A stretch of DNA of 64,000 nucleotides, taken from positions 1 through 64,000 of the forward strand of contig NZ_PZYY01000003.1 of the NCBI RefSeq assembly GCF_003047265.1. The letters run 5' to 3'. Made by a program: the position numbers and the translations under genes. A model generated the notes under the pieces. That model saw only the letters and a list, made by a program, of their open reading frames with translations, was not told the DNA's origin and searched no databases. This DNA is from Nocardioides terrigena. GTDB taxonomy: Bacteria > Actinomycetota > Actinomycetes > Propionibacteriales > Nocardioidaceae. Below, in pieces: positions 33,405 to 41,698 of the stretch (positions within the stretch are counted from its first letter, which is position 1; the number at the start of each line of letters is the position of its first letter).

Positions 33405-33407
33405 TCT
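33402..33407 (+). promoter_or_regulatory. -10 element of cmk, built on the tyrA stop codon
   Basis: TAGTCT fits TANNNT, starts with the tyrA stop codon, and ends 8 bases before the GTG of cmk at 33416. This is the third such case in the window. Confidence 0.5.
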
Positions 33408-33415
33408 CAGCGCTC

Positions 33416-34105
33416 GTGAGTTCCCTGCCTGTGAGTCCGTTGGTCGTGGCGATCGACGGACCCTCCGGCTCCGGCAAGTCGAGCACGTCACGCGGCGTCG
33501 CCGCCCGCTTGGGGCTGGCCTACCTCGACACCGGGGCGATGTTCCGTGCGATGACCTGGTGGATGCTGCGCCACGGCGTCGACGTGCACGACCCCGCCGC
33601 CGTGGCCGCGCGCGTGCACGAGCCGGTGATCCGCTCGGGCACCGACCCGCTGGGGCCGACCATCGCCGTCGACGACGCGGACGTCGCCGTGGGCATCCGC
33701 TCCGACGAGGTCAACGCCGCGGTCAGCCCGGTCAGCGCCGTCCCCGAGGTGCGGGCCCTGCTGCTCGACCTCCAGCGCCGGATCATCGAGCAGGGCCTGG
33801 CGTCCGGCGGCATCGTCGTGGAGGGACGCGACATCGGCTCCGTCGTGGCCCCCGACGCGGCCGTCAAGGTCTACCTGTCCGCCGACCCCGCGGCCCGTGC
33901 CGCCCGTCGGGCCGCCGAGGCCGGCGGCGACGTCACGGCGACCGAGCAGTCCCTGCTCGCCCGCGACCGCATCGACTCGGGCCGGGCCACCGCGCCCCTC
34001 GTGCAGGCCGACGGCGCCGTGCACATCGACACCACGCCGTACACCCTGGACGAGGTCGTCTCCCAGGTCGTGGCGCTGGTGGAGGCGGTCGAGGCAGACG
34101 CGTGA
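33416..34105 (+). CDS. cmk: Cytidylate kinase
   Basis: A 229-residue kinase that phosphorylates CMP and dCMP. The P-loop is IDGPSGSGKSSTSRGVA; LAYLDTGAMFRAMTWW, VVEGRDIGSVVAPDA and the arginine-rich RRAAEAGGDVT lid match the bacterial family. Two GTG starts are possible (33416 and 33431); the first is supported by the -10 box. The next gene's GTG overlaps its stop (GTGA). Confidence 0.95.
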   Translation: MSSLPVSPLVVAIDGPSGSGKSSTSRGVAARLGLAYLDTGAMFRAMTWWMLRHGVDVHDPAAVAARVHEPVIRSGTDPLGPTIAVDDADVAVGIRSDEVNAAVSPVSAVPEVRALLLDLQRRIIEQGLASGGIVVEGRDIGSVVAPDAAVKVYLSADPAARAARRAAEAGGDVTATEQSLLARDRIDSGRATAPLVQADGAVHIDTTPYTLDEVVSQVVALVEAVEADA

Positions 34106-34848
34106 CCGTCCTGCCCCGACCGAGCGAGGAGCATCCTCGCCGGGCCATGCTGCGCGGCCTGCGTCCCGTCCTCCGGGTGGGCGTCGGCCGCTGGTGGGAC
34201 CTGCACGTCCACCGGCAGGACCTCGTCCCGACCGACGGACCGGTGGTCCTCGCCTGCAACCACGTCGGCTGGCTCGACGGGCCGCTGCTCGCGATCTGTG
34301 CGCCACGACCGGTCCACGCGCTCACCAAGCGCGAGATGTTCGACGGCCGGATGGGCGCCTTCCTGCGCGGGTCCGGACAGATCCCGCTCGATCGCTTCGG
34401 CGCGGACCCGGGGGCCGTGAAGGCGTGCCTGCGGGTGCTCGGTGACGGGGGAGCGGTGGGCATCTTCCCGGAGGGCACCCGCGGCCCCGGCACGTACGAC
34501 ACCTTCCACCACGGCGCGACGTACCTCGCGCTCGTCTCCGGCGCGCCCGTCGTGCCCGTGACGATGATCGGCACCCGGCTCCCGGGCGGCGGCACCTCCT
34601 CGCTCCCGCCGCGCGGGAGCCGGATCGACGTCGTCGTCGGCGAGCCGTGGCGCACCACACAGACCCCGTGGCCCCGCACCCGGGAACACACCCTCGCCAC
34701 CTCAGCGTTGCTGTGGCAGCACCTGCGCGACGAGCAGTCGCGCGCGCTCTCCCTCACCGGGCGAGCCCTCCCCGGCCCCTTGCCCGCGGGAGACATCGAG
34801 GACGACCCCGACACCGGGTTCGTCGAGCACCACCAAGGAGCATCATGA
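34102..34848 (+). CDS. Lysophospholipid acyltransferase family protein (PlsC-like)
   Basis: A 248-residue acyltransferase. The catalytic motif is NHVGWLDGP (NHX4D) near residue 53, with FPEGTRGPG as the glycerol-phosphate binding motif and VVPVTMIGT as the fourth block. It probably adds the second acyl chain of phosphatidic acid or acts on a related lipid at the membrane. It is coupled to cmk (GTGA) and to der (ATGA), the common cmk-plsC-der order of actinobacteria. Confidence 0.88.
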   Translation: MTVLPRPSEEHPRRAMLRGLRPVLRVGVGRWWDLHVHRQDLVPTDGPVVLACNHVGWLDGPLLAICAPRPVHALTKREMFDGRMGAFLRGSGQIPLDRFGADPGAVKACLRVLGDGGAVGIFPEGTRGPGTYDTFHHGATYLALVSGAPVVPVTMIGTRLPGGGTSSLPPRGSRIDVVVGEPWRTTQTPWPRTREHTLATSALLWQHLRDEQSRALSLTGRALPGPLPAGDIEDDPDTGFVEHHQGAS

Positions 34849-36206
34849 CCGAGTACGACGACGCCAGCGCCCCCGAGGAGCAGGTGACCGGCCCGACGCC
34901 GGTCCTCGCCGTGGTCGGCCGCCCCAACGTCGGCAAGTCGACGCTGGTCAACCGCATCATCGGCCGCCGCGAGGCCGTCGTGGAGGACCGTCCGGGCGTG
35001 ACCCGGGACCGTGTCTCCTACGACGCCCACTGGAACGGCCGCGCCTTCACCGTGGTCGACACCGGCGGGTGGGACCCCGACGCCCGCGGGCTCGCCGAGC
35101 GGATCAAGGCCCAGGCCGAGGTGGCGGTGTCCCTCGCCGACGCGGTGCTCTTCGTGGTCGACGCGACGGTGGGCATCACCGACGCCGACGAGGCCGTCGT
35201 CCGGATCCTGCGCAAGAGCGGCAAGCCCGTCGTGCTGGCCGCCAACAAGACCGACGACCAGCGCACCGAGGCCGAGGCCCACGGCCTGTGGAACCTCGGA
35301 CTGGGCGAGCCGTTCCCGGTCTCGGCGCTCCACGGCCGCGGGTCCGGCGACATGCTGGACGCGATCCTCCAGGCGCTCCCGGAGACCCCGGAGCAGTCCT
35401 TCGGCGAGGTCGGCGGCCCGCGCCGCATCGCCATCGTCGGCAAGCCCAACGTCGGCAAGTCGTCGCTGCTCAACCAGCTCGCCGGCGAGGACCGCGTGGT
35501 CGTCGACAACGTCGCCGGCACCACGGTGGACCCGGTGGACGAGCTGATCGACCTCGGCGGCACCACCTGGCGCTTCATCGACACCGCGGGCATCCGCAAG
35601 CGGGTCAAGGAGGCGTCCGGCCACGAGTACTACGCCTCCCTGCGCACCTCGACCGCGATCGACCGCGCCGAGGTCGCCGTCCTCGTCCTCGACGCCGGCC
35701 AGTCGGTGTCCGAGCAGGACATGCGGATCATCCAGACGATCCGCGACGCCGGCCGGGCGATGATCGTGGCCTTCAACAAGTGGGACCTCGTCGACGACGA
35801 GCGCCGCTACTACCTCGAGCGCGAGATCGAGCGGGACCTCGTGCAGGTGCAGTGGGCACCGCGCATCAACATCACGGCCCGCACCGGCTGGCACGTCGAC
35901 CGGCTGGTGCCGGCGCTCGACAAGGCCCTCGAGGGCTGGGAGACCCGGGTGCCGACCGGGGCGCTCAACACCTTCCTCGGTCGTCTGGTCGGGGAGCACC
36001 CGCACCCGGTGCGCAGCGGCAAGCAGCCCAAGATCCTGTTCGCGACGCAGCCCTCGACCTCGCCGCCCACCTTCATCCTCTTCACCAGCGGCAAGCTGGA
36101 CGCGTCGTACGAGCGGTTCGTCGAGCGTCGCCTGCGCGAGCAGTTCGGCTTCGTGGGCACGCCCATCGTGATCCAGCAGCGGCCCCGCGAGAAGCGCAAG
36201 CGCTGA
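34845..36206 (+). CDS. der: Ribosome biogenesis GTPase Der
   Basis: A 453-residue protein with two tandem GTPase domains and a C-terminal KH-like domain. G1 motifs are GRPNVGKST and [10 protein letters not shown]3 are DTGGW and DTAGI, G4 are NKTD and NKWD. Der (EngA) acts in 50S assembly. The ATG overlaps the upstream stop as ATGA. The long palindrome at 36232 follows. Confidence 0.97.
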   Translation: MTEYDDASAPEEQVTGPTPVLAVVGRPNVGKSTLVNRIIGRREAVVEDRPGVTRDRVSYDAHWNGRAFTVVDTGGWDPDARGLAERIKAQAEVAVSLADAVLFVVDATVGITDADEAVVRILRKSGKPVVLAANKTDDQRTEAEAHGLWNLGLGEPFPVSALHGRGSGDMLDAILQALPETPEQSFGEVGGPRRIAIVGKPNVGKSSLLNQLAGEDRVVVDNVAGTTVDPVDELIDLGGTTWRFIDTAGIRKRVKEASGHEYYASLRTSTAIDRAEVAVLVLDAGQSVSEQDMRIIQTIRDAGRAMIVAFNKWDLVDDERRYYLEREIERDLVQVQWAPRINITARTGWHVDRLVPALDKALEGWETRVPTGALNTFLGRLVGEHPHPVRSGKQPKILFATQPSTSPPTFILFTSGKLDASYERFVERRLREQFGFVGTPIVIQQRPREKRKR

Positions 36207-36231
36207 CCGCGCGCCGCGCGCAGCCCTGTCC

Positions 36232-36298
36232 GGGGTAGTCCGTGACGAACGGACCCCTCCGGACGACGTTCCGGGGTCCGTTCGTCACGGACTACCCC
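36232..36298. repeat. 67-bp palindromic element with perfect 26-bp arms
   Basis: The arms 36232-36257 and 36273-36298 are perfect reverse complements around a 15-base loop. Each arm holds a smaller inverted repeat GTCCGT-GACGA-ACGGAC. It lies between convergent der and the M23 peptidase gene. As RNA it would be a very stable hairpin from either strand, so it may stop transcription both ways, but there is no T-run. It could also be a dispersed palindromic element. Confidence 0.85.
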
Positions 36299-36312
36299 AG
36301 AGGGGCGACTCG

Positions 36313-37002
36313 TCAGGGAGCCATCCCGGCGGACGACAACCAGGCGGCCGGGTCGGTCGCGCCGGCACCGTCGGGGTGGACCTCGAGGTGCAGGTGCGGC
36401 CCGGTGCTGTTGCCGGTCGAGCCGACGAGGCCGATGAGCTCGCCGATCTCCACGACCTGGCCGGGGGAGACGAGCGACGCGAGCTGGTGGCAGTACCAGA
36501 CGTCGGTGCCGTCCTCGAGCGTGATGATCGTCCGCAAGCCGTAGGGGCCGGCGTCGGCGACCTCGGTCACGGTGGCGTCGGCGACCGCCACCAGGTCGGT
36601 GCCGGACGACGCCCCGAAGTCCAGCCCGGTGTGGTCGGCCTCCCAGAGCGGACCGCTCGCACCGAAGCCCGCCGACAGGTGGTAGTCGTGGACGGGCAGG
36701 ATCGTCTCGAGCTCGGTGAGGTCCCCGGTGTAGCCCAGCGCCCGGAGCCTGTCGGAGCGCACCTGCTCGACCCGGGCATGCCGCTCGGCGACCGCGAACA
36801 TAGCCGCCAGGGCCTGCTCGCGCCGGTCCACCTGCTTCTCAAGCGCCACGTCGAGACGCGAGACCTCCACGACGGCCACCTCGGTCGCCGCCTCCGGAGA
36901 GGCGTACGACGGCGCGGCGAGGGCAGGGCTCAGCAGCAACAGGAGTGTGCCGAGCAGGAGCCCGGCGCCGGCGGCTGGGCGCACGGCAACGAGGTTCGAC
37001 AT
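36313..37002 (-). CDS. M23-family (LytM-like) peptidase or cell-wall factor
   Basis: A 229-residue secreted protein: a signal peptide (about 1-40, GAGLLLGTLLLLLSPALA then APSYA), a short coiled coil (60-100) and an M23 domain. Zinc-type residues are in HTGLDFG and HLHLEVH, with GSTGNSTGPHLH before the second, so the site looks intact. It would cut peptidoglycan cross-bridges or activate other hydrolases outside the cell. ATG 37002 starts just before the signal peptide and has a G-rich binding site. Confidence 0.88.
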   Translation of the reverse strand: MSNLVAVRPAAGAGLLLGTLLLLLSPALAAPSYASPEAATEVAVVEVSRLDVALEKQVDRREQALAAMFAVAERHARVEQVRSDRLRALGYTGDLTELETILPVHDYHLSAGFGASGPLWEADHTGLDFGASSGTDLVAVADATVTEVADAGPYGLRTIITLEDGTDVWYCHQLASLVSPGQVVEIGELIGLVGSTGNSTGPHLHLEVHPDGAGATDPAAWLSSAGMAP

Positions 37003-37114
37003 GGTGGACCCCCCGGACCGTGGACGAGGGTCCATGGTGCGCGCGGACCCGCGGCGTCCTCAGCCGAACGGACAGATCCCCCGGTGTGGTCTGGACCTCG
37101 GAGGGGTCAGGAGG

Positions 37115-37330
37115 TCACTCGGACGGCTCGGGGACGTCCACGTCCACGTCGGCGCAGTCGACCTCGGGGTTGACGCCGAAGTAGTTGAGGGGACCGGCGA
37201 CGACGGTGAGGGCGATGTTGCTCGCCTCGGCGCAGTTGGTGTCGGTGTCGGAGAAGTAGTCGCGCTGGTAGGCCGCGAAGGCTCCGATGACGAGCCACAC
37301 GACGATGAGCAGCGACAAGATCTTGGACAT
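37115..37330 (-). CDS. Small membrane-anchored acidic protein
   Basis: A 71-residue protein with one N-terminal membrane helix (ILSLLIVVWLVIGAFAAYQ) and an acidic outside tail containing two cysteines (TNCAEAS and VDCADVD) that could form a disulfide. No family recognised. It is 112 bp upstream of and in the same direction as the M23 gene, so the two may be transcribed together. Confidence 0.65.
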   Translation of the reverse strand: MSKILSLLIVVWLVIGAFAAYQRDYFSDTDTNCAEASNIALTVVAGPLNYFGVNPEVDCADVDVDVPEPSE

Positions 37331-37451
37331 GACCGGAACCTAGGTCCCCGGGATGGGCGTGTCCAGACCCCGCGGGGTGGGGGACCGACGCCCGAGCGGC
37401 CCGGGACCATCGACCCTGCCCGGCGTGCGCCGGCGGGCGGACAGTGGGGGC

Positions 37452-38285
37452 ATGACGACGAACCAACCGGTCCTGGTGGCGTACGACGGCTCCGAGGACG
37501 CCGAGCGCGCCCTGGTCTGGGCCGCCCACGAGTCCGTCCGGACCGGCTCGCCGCTGCGGGTGGTGACGATCGACGACGTGTCCACGTCGCCGTGGGGCGG
37601 CGAGATCTGGGTGCGCGACCCCGAGATGGTCGCACACGCCGAGGCGGTGCTGGGTGACCTGGGAGTCGAGGACGGTGTCGTCGAGCGCCGGGTCGGCAAC
37701 GTCGCGAGCACGCTGCTGGACCTGTCCGAGTCGGCGTCGCTGGTCGTCCTGGGCAGCAACGGGCGCGGTCGGGTCCCCGAGACGTTCCTCGGGTCGGTGA
37801 GCCAGCACGTGGCGCGCCACGCGGTGTGTCCCGTGGTCGTCGTGCGCCCGCCGAGGAGACGCGACGCGGGGCGGATCGTGGTCGGGCTCGACGGCTCCGC
37901 GATGAGCGAGGCGGCCCTTGACTACGCCTGCCGTCGGGCCGAGGGGACGGGGGAGGTCGTGGTGGCGATCCACGGCTGGAAGGTGCACACGCCCTCGACC
38001 GACGTCTTCAGCAGCACGGCTCGCTCGGTGACCGACACGCTCGAGGAGAAGCAGGTGCTCCTGGGGGAGAGCATCGCGGGCATGCGGGCCGCCTACCCGG
38101 ACGTGGTGGTGGTCAGCGAGGCGATCCCGGTCGCCCCCGCCGACGCGTTGGTCGACGCGTCCTCCAACGCCTCGCTCGTGGTGGTGGGCTCGCGTGGGCG
38201 TGGCTTCTTCAGTGGGCTGCTGCTCGGATCGGTCAGCCAGGACGTGCTGCACCGCGCCCACTGCCCGGTCGCGATCGTGCGCTGA
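37452..38285 (+). CDS. Universal stress protein, two tandem Usp domains
   Basis: A 277-residue protein. Domain 1 (about 5-135) starts PVLVAYDGSEDAERAL and ends with the ATP-binding GSNGRGRVPETFLGSVS; domain 2 (about 143-277) starts GRIVVGLDGSAMSEAAL and ends GSRGRGFFSGLLLGSVS. Both keep the G-2x-G-9x-G(S) motif, so both can bind ATP. This is the DosR-regulon type layout, but no such site was looked for beyond the gap upstream. ATG 37452 is followed at once by the domain. Confidence 0.92.
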   Translation: MTTNQPVLVAYDGSEDAERALVWAAHESVRTGSPLRVVTIDDVSTSPWGGEIWVRDPEMVAHAEAVLGDLGVEDGVVERRVGNVASTLLDLSESASLVVLGSNGRGRVPETFLGSVSQHVARHAVCPVVVVRPPRRRDAGRIVVGLDGSAMSEAALDYACRRAEGTGEVVVAIHGWKVHTPSTDVFSSTARSVTDTLEEKQVLLGESIAGMRAAYPDVVVVSEAIPVAPADALVDASSNASLVVVGSRGRGFFSGLLLGSVSQDVLHRAHCPVAIVR

Positions 38286-38343
38286 CCCGAATGAGGGCCC
38301 GCTGTACGCCGCCCGGCGCGGCGTGGGCGTGGGGTGCGACTGC

Positions 38344-39198
38344 TCAGGTGATCTGGAAGACGAGTCCGGCGCCGTCCTTGACGAGGACCAGGACGGAACC
38401 GTCGTAGCGCAGGTAGTCGGACCGGCCGTCCACGACGGACAGCACGACCTGCTCGACGCTGTTGGTGGGCTCCGGGCAGGCGGCGCGCGTCGTCGTCGGG
38501 GGTGCGAACGTCACCGAGGTCGAGTCGACGGTGACCCTCGTGCGACCGGTGTTGCAGCCGGTGTCGAGGCGGGCGAGGCCGTCGTCGCCCACGACGAGGC
38601 GGGGGGTGCGGACCCGCGGCGGCACCCGCGACGTCGTCCCGTCGGAGATGGTCCCCACCACCGACCAGGTCCGGCCCAGGAGGGTCTCGAGATCGGCCTG
38701 GGGCTCCGGCTCCATCGCGATGGTGACGTCGTCGACGGCGAGGTCGAGGGCGGTGCCGTCGGTGGTGGCCGCGAGCCCGGCGAGGAACAGGTCGCGCAGC
38801 CACTCGTCCTGGACCGCGAGGTCCTCCTCGCACCCGATCATCGTGGAGGCCGGCTCGTGGCTCCACCGCAGGACGCCGCCCTCCACCGTGAAGGCGCCGA
38901 ACATCGTGTTGCACCCGGCCCAGACGGACATCGTGTCGTCGGCGAACCCGAGCTGGATGGTCGAGTCCTCCACCAGCTCGTGGCCCTCCACCTCGGTGGA
39001 GACGAAGGAGCCCAGCTCCAGGAAGGGGGCATCGGCGCTGAGCGGGGTGGCGTCCGAGGAGGGCTCGGGTTCCGCGGGGTCGTCCCCGCCGCAGGCGCCG
39101 ACGAGACCGGTCACGACGGCGAGCAGGGCTCCTGTGGTGGCCACGCGCGCACGTCGTGGGGGGTGTGTCCGGAGGCTGGTGGGTCGCGGGCTCGGCAT
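38344..39198 (-). CDS. Lipoprotein with two META (HslJ-like) domains
   Basis: A 284-residue exported lipoprotein. The signal peptide ends in the lipobox LVGAC (Cys about 36), followed by a Pro/Glu/Ser linker. Two META domains follow, each with a GC(N/E) pattern: WAGCNTMFGAF and STMIGCEED in the first, RLDTGCNTGRTRVTV in the second. HslJ of this family is linked to novobiocin tolerance in E. coli; the role here is unknown. ATG 39198 begins the signal peptide. Confidence 0.8.
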   Translation of the reverse strand: MPSPRPTSLRTHPPRRARVATTGALLAVVTGLVGACGGDDPAEPEPSSDATPLSADAPFLELGSFVSTEVEGHELVEDSTIQLGFADDTMSVWAGCNTMFGAFTVEGGVLRWSHEPASTMIGCEEDLAVQDEWLRDLFLAGLAATTDGTALDLAVDDVTIAMEPEPQADLETLLGRTWSVVGTISDGTTSRVPPRVRTPRLVVGDDGLARLDTGCNTGRTRVTVDSTSVTFAPPTTTRAACPEPTNSVEQVVLSVVDGRSDYLRYDGSVLVLVKDGAGLVFQIT

Positions 39199-39381
39199 CG
39201 ACACGGGGATCGCCCTCCCTCGGGGGTGGGCGCCACGGTGCGCCCGGGTCACCAACCTCCTGCGTGTCGGCGCCGAGGACCTCACGGGAATCGGGTGAGG
39301 CGTGCTCCGCGGCGGATGCCTAGCGTCGAGAAGGGCCGCGGACCCTCCGCGGCAGGTGCCCACCGACCCCCAGGACTCCTC

Positions 39382-39882
39382 GTGAACAAGGCCGTGCTGA
39401 ACTCATTGACCGAGCCGGAGAGCGCGCTGGTGCGGGAGACCGAGCCCGCCGAGCTGCAGGAGCTCGACGAGGACCAGCTCCTCGCGCTCCACACCCGTGT
39501 GCAGCGGGCACGCACCAAGCACGTGAAGGTCTACCGGCGGGGCGCCAGCGCCGCGGTGGGCGACGTCGGTGCCCGCGGGTCGTCGTACAAGCGCCAGCAG
39601 CGCGCCCGCGACAAGGCCGAGATCTTCGAGGGCCTGTTGTCGCGGGTGAGCAGGCAGCTCGCCGTGGTGTCCAAGCGTGCCTCCGACGACCTGCGCGCCG
39701 AGCGCATCGCCGAGGCACGGGCCGCGAAGGGTGGCGGACCGGAGCAGCAGGCGGTCGCGAAGCAGGCCGCACCCGTGCCGAGCACCCGCCGCGCGGCCGT
39801 CAAGACGACGGGCGGCGTCAAGAAGGACGCCTCCTCCCAGGCCAAGGGCGCACGCCGCCAGAAGGCGCGCGACTCGCGCTGA
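39382..39882 (+). CDS. Basic, mostly disordered hypothetical protein
   Basis: A 166-residue protein. Residues 1-110 are helical (LDEDQLLALHTRVQRARTKH; YKRQQRARDKAEIFEGLLSR) and the last 55 are Lys/Ala-rich and disordered (KTTGGVKKDASSQAKGARRQ). This looks like a nucleic-acid-associated tail, but no family is recognised. GTG start at 39382; a longer frame upstream runs into the lipoprotein gene on the other strand. Confidence 0.7.
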   Translation: MNKAVLNSLTEPESALVRETEPAELQELDEDQLLALHTRVQRARTKHVKVYRRGASAAVGDVGARGSSYKRQQRARDKAEIFEGLLSRVSRQLAVVSKRASDDLRAERIAEARAAKGGGPEQQAVAKQAAPVPSTRRAAVKTTGGVKKDASSQAKGARRQKARDSR

Positions 39883-39885
39883 CGA

Positions 39886-41685
39886 CTAGAACCTCCACAC
39901 CAGCGGCACCACGGTCAGGCTCACCACGAACCACCAGACCATGAGCGGCAGCCCGAGCTTCCAGTAGTCGCCGAAGCGGTAGCCCCCGGGACTCATGATC
40001 ATCATGTTCCCGGGGGTGGAGATGGGGGTGAGCAGCGCGGCGCAGCCGGCGATGGCCACGACCATCAGGACCGGCTTGGCCGACGTGCCCGTCGCCTCGG
40101 CGGCCGCGATCGCGATCGGCACCACGACCAGGACCGTCGCGGTGTTGCTCACCACCTGGCCCAGCGTCGCGGTCAGGAGGAAGAGGGCTGCGAGAAGGAG
40201 GTAGGGACGCCCGCTGCCCACCGCGTCGATCAGCACGGAGGCCACCCGGTCCGCGGCGCCGCTCGTCTGGATCGCGGTCGAGAGCGGGATGAGCGCGCCC
40301 ACCAGCACCACCGTCTGCCAGGAGACCGATCGGTAGGCCTGGGCGACGCCGACCACCCGCAGCAGCACGAGGGACACGGCGGCGACGAGCCCGGCGATGG
40401 CCGGCGGCACCTGTCCCGAGCCGAGCATGACGACGAGCGCGGCGAGCACCAGCACGGCGCGCGTCGCCCGGGCTCCCCACGGGACGGTCTGTCGGCGCAC
40501 GAGGTCGGGGGAGTCGACCAGGAGGACGTCGCGGTCCCGGTTGAGCTGGTCCAGGGCCGACCACCGGCCGTGCAGCAGGATCGCGTCGCCCTCGGCGAGC
40601 TCGACGGGTCCGTCGCCCAGGTCCTTGCCGAGCCGCTGGACGGCCAGGATGACCAGCGCGTGCTCGCGCTGCATGCCGCGGTGGACCTGCTCGCCCACCA
40701 GCCGCGACCGGGGCGGTACGACGACCTCCGCCACGCCCGCCTCGCGGGTCATCAGGTCCCGGGCGTCGCCGATCCCGACCATGCCCACGGCCAGCCCGTG
40801 CTCGACGGCGAAGCGGGTGACGTCATGGGCGGGACCGGTCACCACCAGGGTGTCGTCGTCCCCCACGAGCCCGACGACCCCCCGTCCGTCGGGGGACTCG
40901 GCGGCGACGACCCGGACGGAGGCGCCGTCCCCCAGGGCGCCGGCGGGGCCCTGGCCGATGAGGTCGGACCGTGAGCGCACGCGCAGGCGGTAGAAGCCGT
41001 CGGTGAGCTGGTACTGCGCCTCCAGGGTGTCGGCATGGCCGGTCAGGTCCGGGGGTGAGTGCTCGGGCACCCGGCGGGGCAACAGGCGTGGTCCGAGCAG
41101 GACGCAGAGCAGCACGGTGCCGACCAGCAGCGGGATCCCGACCAACGCGAAGGAGAAGAAGGGGAACGGCCCCTCGCCCGCGTCCCGGGCGGCCTCGGAC
41201 ACGATCACGTTGACGGGACTGCTCATCAGCATCAGCATCCCGCCGGCGCTGCCGGCGAAGGCGACGGGCATGAGCAGCTGGCTGGGGGAGAGACCGAGGC
41301 GGTGGGCGATCAGCACGACCAGGGGGAGCAGGGCGGCGACCGCGCCGTTGAGGGTGATGAGGGACGTGAGGAGCGCGGAGAGCAGGCACACCGCGACCAG
41401 CACCCGGGTGGCGCCCGTGCCGGCGTGGTCGAGGAGCCAGCGGCCCGCCCAGGTCGTGACCCCGGTCGAGTCGATGGCCTCGCTGACCACGAAGAGCGTG
41501 GCGATGAAGATGACCACCGGGTCCCCGAAGCCGGCGACCGCCTCGTCGGTGGTCACCAGCCCGGTGGCCCACAGGGCCAGCGCCGCCAGGATCGCGACCG
41601 CTCCCACCGGGAGCCGGTTCCACACGAAGAGACCGACGACCAAGGCCAGGACCACGAGCGCCGTGGTGGCGTCGTCCATCACCAT
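39886..41685 (-). CDS. SLC13-family permease with RCK-C (TrkA-C) domains
   Basis: A 599-residue membrane protein: membrane helices at the start (VVLALVVGLFVWNRLPVGAV), the SSPVNVIVS hairpin, then two cytosolic RCK-C domains (about 200-370; VRVVAAESPDGRG and VVVPPRSRLVGEQVHRGMQ), then more helices with TPISTPGNMMIMSPGGY. Relatives carry dicarboxylates, sulfate or other anions. It starts 13 bp after the AbgT-like gene and is the last of a pepA-abgT-SLC13 operon, so its substrate may relate to peptide or aminobenzoyl-glutamate breakdown. Confidence 0.87.
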   Translation of the reverse strand: MVMDDATTALVVLALVVGLFVWNRLPVGAVAILAALALWATGLVTTDEAVAGFGDPVVIFIATLFVVSEAIDSTGVTTWAGRWLLDHAGTGATRVLVAVCLLSALLTSLITLNGAVAALLPLVVLIAHRLGLSPSQLLMPVAFAGSAGGMLMLMSSPVNVIVSEAARDAGEGPFPFFSFALVGIPLLVGTVLLCVLLGPRLLPRRVPEHSPPDLTGHADTLEAQYQLTDGFYRLRVRSRSDLIGQGPAGALGDGASVRVVAAESPDGRGVVGLVGDDDTLVVTGPAHDVTRFAVEHGLAVGMVGIGDARDLMTREAGVAEVVVPPRSRLVGEQVHRGMQREHALVILAVQRLGKDLGDGPVELAEGDAILLHGRWSALDQLNRDRDVLLVDSPDLVRRQTVPWGARATRAVLVLAALVVMLGSGQVPPAIAGLVAAVSLVLLRVVGVAQAYRSVSWQTVVLVGALIPLSTAIQTSGAADRVASVLIDAVGSGRPYLLLAALFLLTATLGQVVSNTATVLVVVPIAIAAAEATGTSAKPVLMVVAIAGCAALLTPISTPGNMMIMSPGGYRFGDYWKLGLPLMVWWFVVSLTVVPLVWRF

Positions 41686-41698
41686 CCCGCCCGGGGCC

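Noticed and set aside
36082..36544. Short frames on both strands that start in the 67-bp palindrome and encode similar peptides (MTNGP...RGPFVTDYP)
   Set aside because: The likeness follows automatically from the inverted repeat; no ribosome-binding site or continuing domain.
38093..38914. 273-codon - strand frame over the end of the universal stress protein gene and the META lipoprotein gene
   Set aside because: Overlaps real genes in other frames and has no recognizable sequence; the lipoprotein with signal peptide and META domains explains the region.
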